64,000 bases of DNA from Sphingorhabdus pulchriflava. Its GTDB lineage: Bacteria > Pseudomonadota > Alphaproteobacteria > Sphingomonadales > Sphingomonadaceae. Made by a program: the position numbers and the translations under genes. A model generated the notes under the pieces. The model was not told the origin of the DNA, made no database searches, and saw only the letters and a list, made by a program, of their open reading frames with translations. The DNA lies in the NCBI RefSeq assembly GCF_003367235.1, contig NZ_QRGP01000001.1, forward strand, positions 620,001 to 684,000, given 5' to 3'. Within the stretch, counting starts at the first letter, position 1. Each line of letters starts with the position of its first letter. This document shows positions 62,377 to 64,000 of the stretch, piece by piece.

Positions 62377-62859
62377 TCACCCAAAATGGTTAAAAAAATG
62401 TTCACCTGCATTCCAAAGACCTGCCAGTGAAATTGCCACGCCATAGGGAATTCGCGGCTGCCCAGGGGCTTTGCGAATTTTGTGCGTGACGATGAAAGCT
62501 ATGGTTACCAAGGCGCCCAAAAGGCTCGCATGGAAGATGAAGCGGAATGCGATCAGTGGCGGAAACCACAGCACGACCGCGGCGAACAATTTCACATCGC
62601 CACCACCCATCATCCCAAAGCGGAAAAACACGGCAAACAGTGCGAAAGTGAGAAAACCGGCCGCCAGATAATAGCCAATCTGCGGCCAGCCAAAGGTGCC
62701 ATTCGCGTACCAGAAAATCGGTGCGGCAAGCGCAATCGCAGCGGTCACTTTGTTGTAAATAAGCCGGTGCTTGATGTCTGAATAAATCGAGATCAGCAGG
62801 CCAATTGCCAAGCCGCCGAGCAGCGCGTAAGCGAGGATAGGTTGGTCCATAATGACCAA
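62377..62859 (-). CDS. cpaA: Prepilin peptidase CpaA
   Basis: 160 residues, A24 family, about five membrane helices. Catalytic aspartates in SDIKHRLIYN and MMGGGDVKLFA. It cleaves the Flp pilin leader. First in the cpa operon here; the pilin gene that often precedes it is absent. The leader holds TTAACC repeats. Confidence 0.92.
   Translation of the reverse strand: MVIMDQPILAYALLGGLAIGLLISIYSDIKHRLIYNKVTAAIALAAPIFWYANGTFGWPQIGYYLAAGFLTFALFAVFFRFGMMGGGDVKLFAAVVLWFPPLIAFRFIFHASLLGALVTIAFIVTHKIRKAPGQPRIPYGVAISLAGLWNAGEHFFNHFG
62386..62393 (-). promoter_or_regulatory. CtrA half-site-like motif upstream of cpaB
   Basis: On the - strand TTAACCAT (62386-62393) matches the half-site of the CtrA cell-cycle regulator, 52 bases before cpaB ATG and inside the last codons of cpaA. 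No second half-site TTAA at N7 is present, so it is weak. Confidence 0.3.
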
Positions 62860-62892
62860 GTCTTAACCTTAAGAGCTTTCCAAAAAGTAACC

Positions 62893-64000
<1,108 letters not shown>

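Overview
The window looks like a chromosomal segment of an alphaproteobacterium, most likely a member of the Sphingomonadales. This is inferred from GcrA, class II DAHP synthase, a GTTC-N7-GTTC LexA-type box, a Cpa/Tad pilus cluster and the general protein style. No 16S gene is present, so the genus is not settled. All functional calls rest on reading motifs, not on a database search.

Region 1 (1 to about 12.5 kb, + strand) is the right part of a tailed-phage prophage. It opens inside a tail-tip module resembling the end of the RcGTA cluster (DUF2163 protein, NlpC/P60 peptidase, large tail hub). DUF2793 and tail-fibre-type proteins follow, then a hairpin terminator, then a lysis block: GH108 endolysin, M23 peptidase, holin-like protein, and an overlapping Rz/Rz1-type spanin pair. 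An orphan Dam-type methylase closes the rightward run. Two small opposite-strand genes (a zinc-ribbon-like protein and a Cas2/SinR-like protein) and a gene-free stretch with a long hairpin and a LexA-like box mark the probable junction with the host. No integrase or att core is visible here.

Region 2 (12.8 to 24.3 kb) is host chromosome with signalling and envelope genes. It holds a secreted nuclease, an EF-hand protein followed by an OmpR/EnvZ-type pair, a SleB-type cell-wall hydrolase, class II DAHP synthase with a 56-residue membrane protein, a lipoprotein, an operon of response regulator, LysM-FecR protein and CHASE2 histidine kinase, and tRNA-Gln.

Region 3 (24.4 to 48.7 kb) is mostly housekeeping: ilvE, hisE, a HIT protein, transporters, dinB, tRNA-Val, recO, leuB, metZ-apaG, parE, gcrA and several regulators. 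Notable items are a perfect 25-bp palindrome before a ferric-reductase-like membrane gene, and a set of ECF sigma factor, membrane protein and beta-lactamase-fold hydrolase genes.

Region 4 (48.7 to 55.7 kb) is an aromatic amino acid (tyrosine) catabolic group: maiA, a coupled TonB-dependent receptor, a MarR regulator with a candidate operator, hppD, a VOC protein and a fumarylacetoacetase-family gene. Homogentisate dioxygenase is missing. A secreted C13-type peptidase lies within it.

Region 5 (55.7 to 62.9 kb, - strand) is a Cpa/Tad pilus operon (cpaA-B-C-D-E, tadB, tadC) without cpaF and without a pilin gene. The window ends in a lysophospholipase-like hydrolase and the start of an FAD oxidoreductase.
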